Positions 16,427-17,501 of a stretch of 17,501 nucleotides of DNA are shown in pieces (the first letter of the stretch is position 1; each line of letters opens with the position of its first letter). A model generated the notes under the pieces. That model was not told the origin of the DNA. It did not search any database and saw nothing but the letters and a program-made list of their open reading frames with translations. The position numbers were made by a program, and so were the translations under genes. The stretch is from Pseudomonas sp. (GTDB lineage: Bacteria > Pseudomonadota > Gammaproteobacteria > Pseudomonadales > Pseudomonadaceae), in assembly GCF_030147005.1 (NCBI RefSeq), contig NZ_JASLAW010000035.1, forward strand, positions 1 through 17,501. The letters run 5' to 3'.

Positions 16427-16495
16427 ATTTCGCTTTTTACTGGCCGTTGATCCTCTCGCGCGGCTAATCTGCGCCTTTGAGAATGGAGTTTTATG

Positions 16496-17347
16496 ATGTC
16501 TGCGCCTTCTGTTGTGATTGCCGGTTGTGGCGATGTGGGTAGTCGGCTGGCTAGCCAATTGCTGGCCGGAGGATGGGAGGTGCATGGCCTGCGCCGTGAT
16601 ATTTCACGCCTTCCCAGTGGTGTGATCGGTATCGCCGGCGATCTGTTCGATAAAGCATGCCCCGACACCTGGCCGCTCGGCGGGGTGGATTACCTGGTGT
16701 ACTGCGCTGCGGCCACAGACCACGATGAAGCCGGCTATCGCGCGGCGTATGTGCAGGGTTTGAAGCATGTGCTGGAGTGGCTGCAGGATTATGGCCAGGA
16801 GCCCAGGCACGTGCTGTTTGTGTCCAGCAGCAGTGTGTATGGGCAGCAGAATGGCGAATGGGTCGACGAAACTTCTGAAACCCAGGCGAAGGGTTATTCC
16901 GGCCAGGTCATGCTCGAAGCCGAGCAAGTCGCGCTTAACAGCGGTATCCCGGCAAGCGTTGTGCGATTGACCGGCATTTACGGCCCAGGCCGTGAGTGGC
17001 TGCTCACCCAAGTGCGTCAGGGTTACCGCGTGGCGATCGACCCGCCTTTATATGGCAACCGGATTCACGCGGATGACGCGGCGGGCTTGCTGGCGTTTTT
17101 ACTGCGTCATGTGGAGCAGGGCGGTTCGCTGGATAAGATCTATATCGGCGTGGATAACGCGCCTGCGCCATTGGCGGAAGTGGTGGGCTGGCTGCGCGAG
17201 TACCTGGGCGTGACGCAGTGGTCCGAGGACGCCAGCGTGCGGCGGGCGGGCAGTAAACGGTGCAGCAATGCACGGGCCAAGGCGCTTGGGTGGGCACCGA
17301 CCTATCCGACGTATCGCGAAGGGTACGCAGCCATTCTGAAGGGCTGA
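16496..17347 (+). CDS. SDR/NAD-dependent epimerase-family protein (YeeZ-like)
   Basis: This 283-residue protein has a Rossmann N-terminus with the nucleotide-binding turn AGCGDVGSRLA (residues 9-19) and short-chain-dehydrogenase/epimerase landmarks: VSSSSVYG (about 109-116), LTGIYGPGREWLL and RIHADDAAG. The usual catalytic YxxxK is not intact: Tyr (Y134, in KGYSGQVMLE) is followed by Val where Lys is expected. It may therefore bind NAD(P) without standard catalysis or use other residues. The second of two adjacent ATGs (16493, 16496) is chosen because GGAG lies 7 bases before it. It is divergent from exbB. The substrate is unknown. Confidence 0.85.
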   Translation: MSAPSVVIAGCGDVGSRLASQLLAGGWEVHGLRRDISRLPSGVIGIAGDLFDKACPDTWPLGGVDYLVYCAAATDHDEAGYRAAYVQGLKHVLEWLQDYGQEPRHVLFVSSSSVYGQQNGEWVDETSETQAKGYSGQVMLEAEQVALNSGIPASVVRLTGIYGPGREWLLTQVRQGYRVAIDPPLYGNRIHADDAAGLLAFLLRHVEQGGSLDKIYIGVDNAPAPLAEVVGWLREYLGVTQWSEDASVRRAGSKRCSNARAKALGWAPTYPTYREGYAAILKG

Positions 17348-17360
17348 ACGCGGTGAAGAA

Positions 17361-17453
17361 AATGTAGGAGTTGGCTTGCCTGCGATGACGGCGTCACATC
17401 CGGCAGGGCGGTGACGGATATACCGTTATCGCAGACAAGCCAGCTCCCACATT
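17361..17453. repeat. REP-like inverted repeat after the SDR gene
   Basis: Two 31-base arms (17361-17391 and 17423-17453) are inverted copies matching at 27 of 31 positions, with cores GGCTTGCCTGCGAT and ATCGCAGACAAGCC. Inside them CGTCAC and GTGACG (17392-17397, 17411-17416) extend the pairing. This is the paired palindromic element common between convergent genes in P. fluorescens and can act as a two-way terminator. Confidence 0.7.
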
Positions 17454-17472
17454 TGGATTCGGTCGAGGCGGG

Positions 17473-17501
17473 TTATTGCTTTTCAAGCAGCCATTGGCGC
17501 G
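17473..17501 (-). CDS. Possible 3' end of a convergent gene
   Basis: On the - strand the last bases read RQWLLEKQ-stop (TAA at 17475-17473) up to the window edge. The position just after a REP-type element suggests the end of a convergent gene, but eight codons are too few to identify it. Confidence 0.35.

Overview
The window comes from a GC-rich gammaproteobacterium, almost certainly a Pseudomonas of the fluorescens group. The basis is codon use, the oxyR-recG pair, a tonB-exbB-exbD cluster, the type VI secretion regulatory genes, and the small palindromic intergenic repeats typical of these genomes (cores such as GGCAAGCCAGCTCCCAC).

Positions 1-7878 (+ strand) hold the distal, regulatory part of a type VI secretion (T6SS) cluster of the H1-T6SS kind: the 3' end of pppA (phosphatase), then ppkA (receptor Ser/Thr kinase), tagT (ABC ATPase), tagS (ABC permease), tagR (periplasmic activator) and tagQ (lipoprotein anchor). 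Stop and start codons overlap from pppA through tagR, so translation is tightly coupled. tagQ follows after about 84 bp and is closed by a strong hairpin terminator at 7902-7944. In Pseudomonas aeruginosa these proteins form the threonine phosphorylation pathway that senses envelope events and switches secretion on or off through Fha1. The structural T6SS genes would lie upstream, outside the window.

Positions 8003-8383 encode a small SCP2-like protein. Beyond it is a 1.1-kb stretch with an unusual structure. Two diverged direct copies (8346-8542 and 9352-9542) each contain the last codons of the SCP2-like gene, the intergenic palindromic element, and the last codons of the neighbouring HDOD gene. 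Between them is about 0.8 kb of AT-rich DNA unlike its surroundings, with a 107-codon frame on the - strand, a 41-codon frame on the + strand with a strong ribosome site, and a start-less fragment. This looks like acquired DNA inserted with duplication of its integration region.

Positions 9518-16307 are all on the - strand. Read in transcription order they form exbB-exbD-tonB (energy supply for TonB-dependent outer-membrane uptake), oxyR-recG (peroxide-sensing regulator and fork-reversal helicase, 8 bp apart), and a YbaK-like/HDOD fusion protein. An 11-bp-stem hairpin separates tonB from the oxyR promoter region.

From 16308 a divergent promoter region separates exbB from a + strand YeeZ-like SDR/epimerase-family gene. 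A REP-like inverted repeat follows, and then the apparent 3' end of a convergent gene at the window edge.
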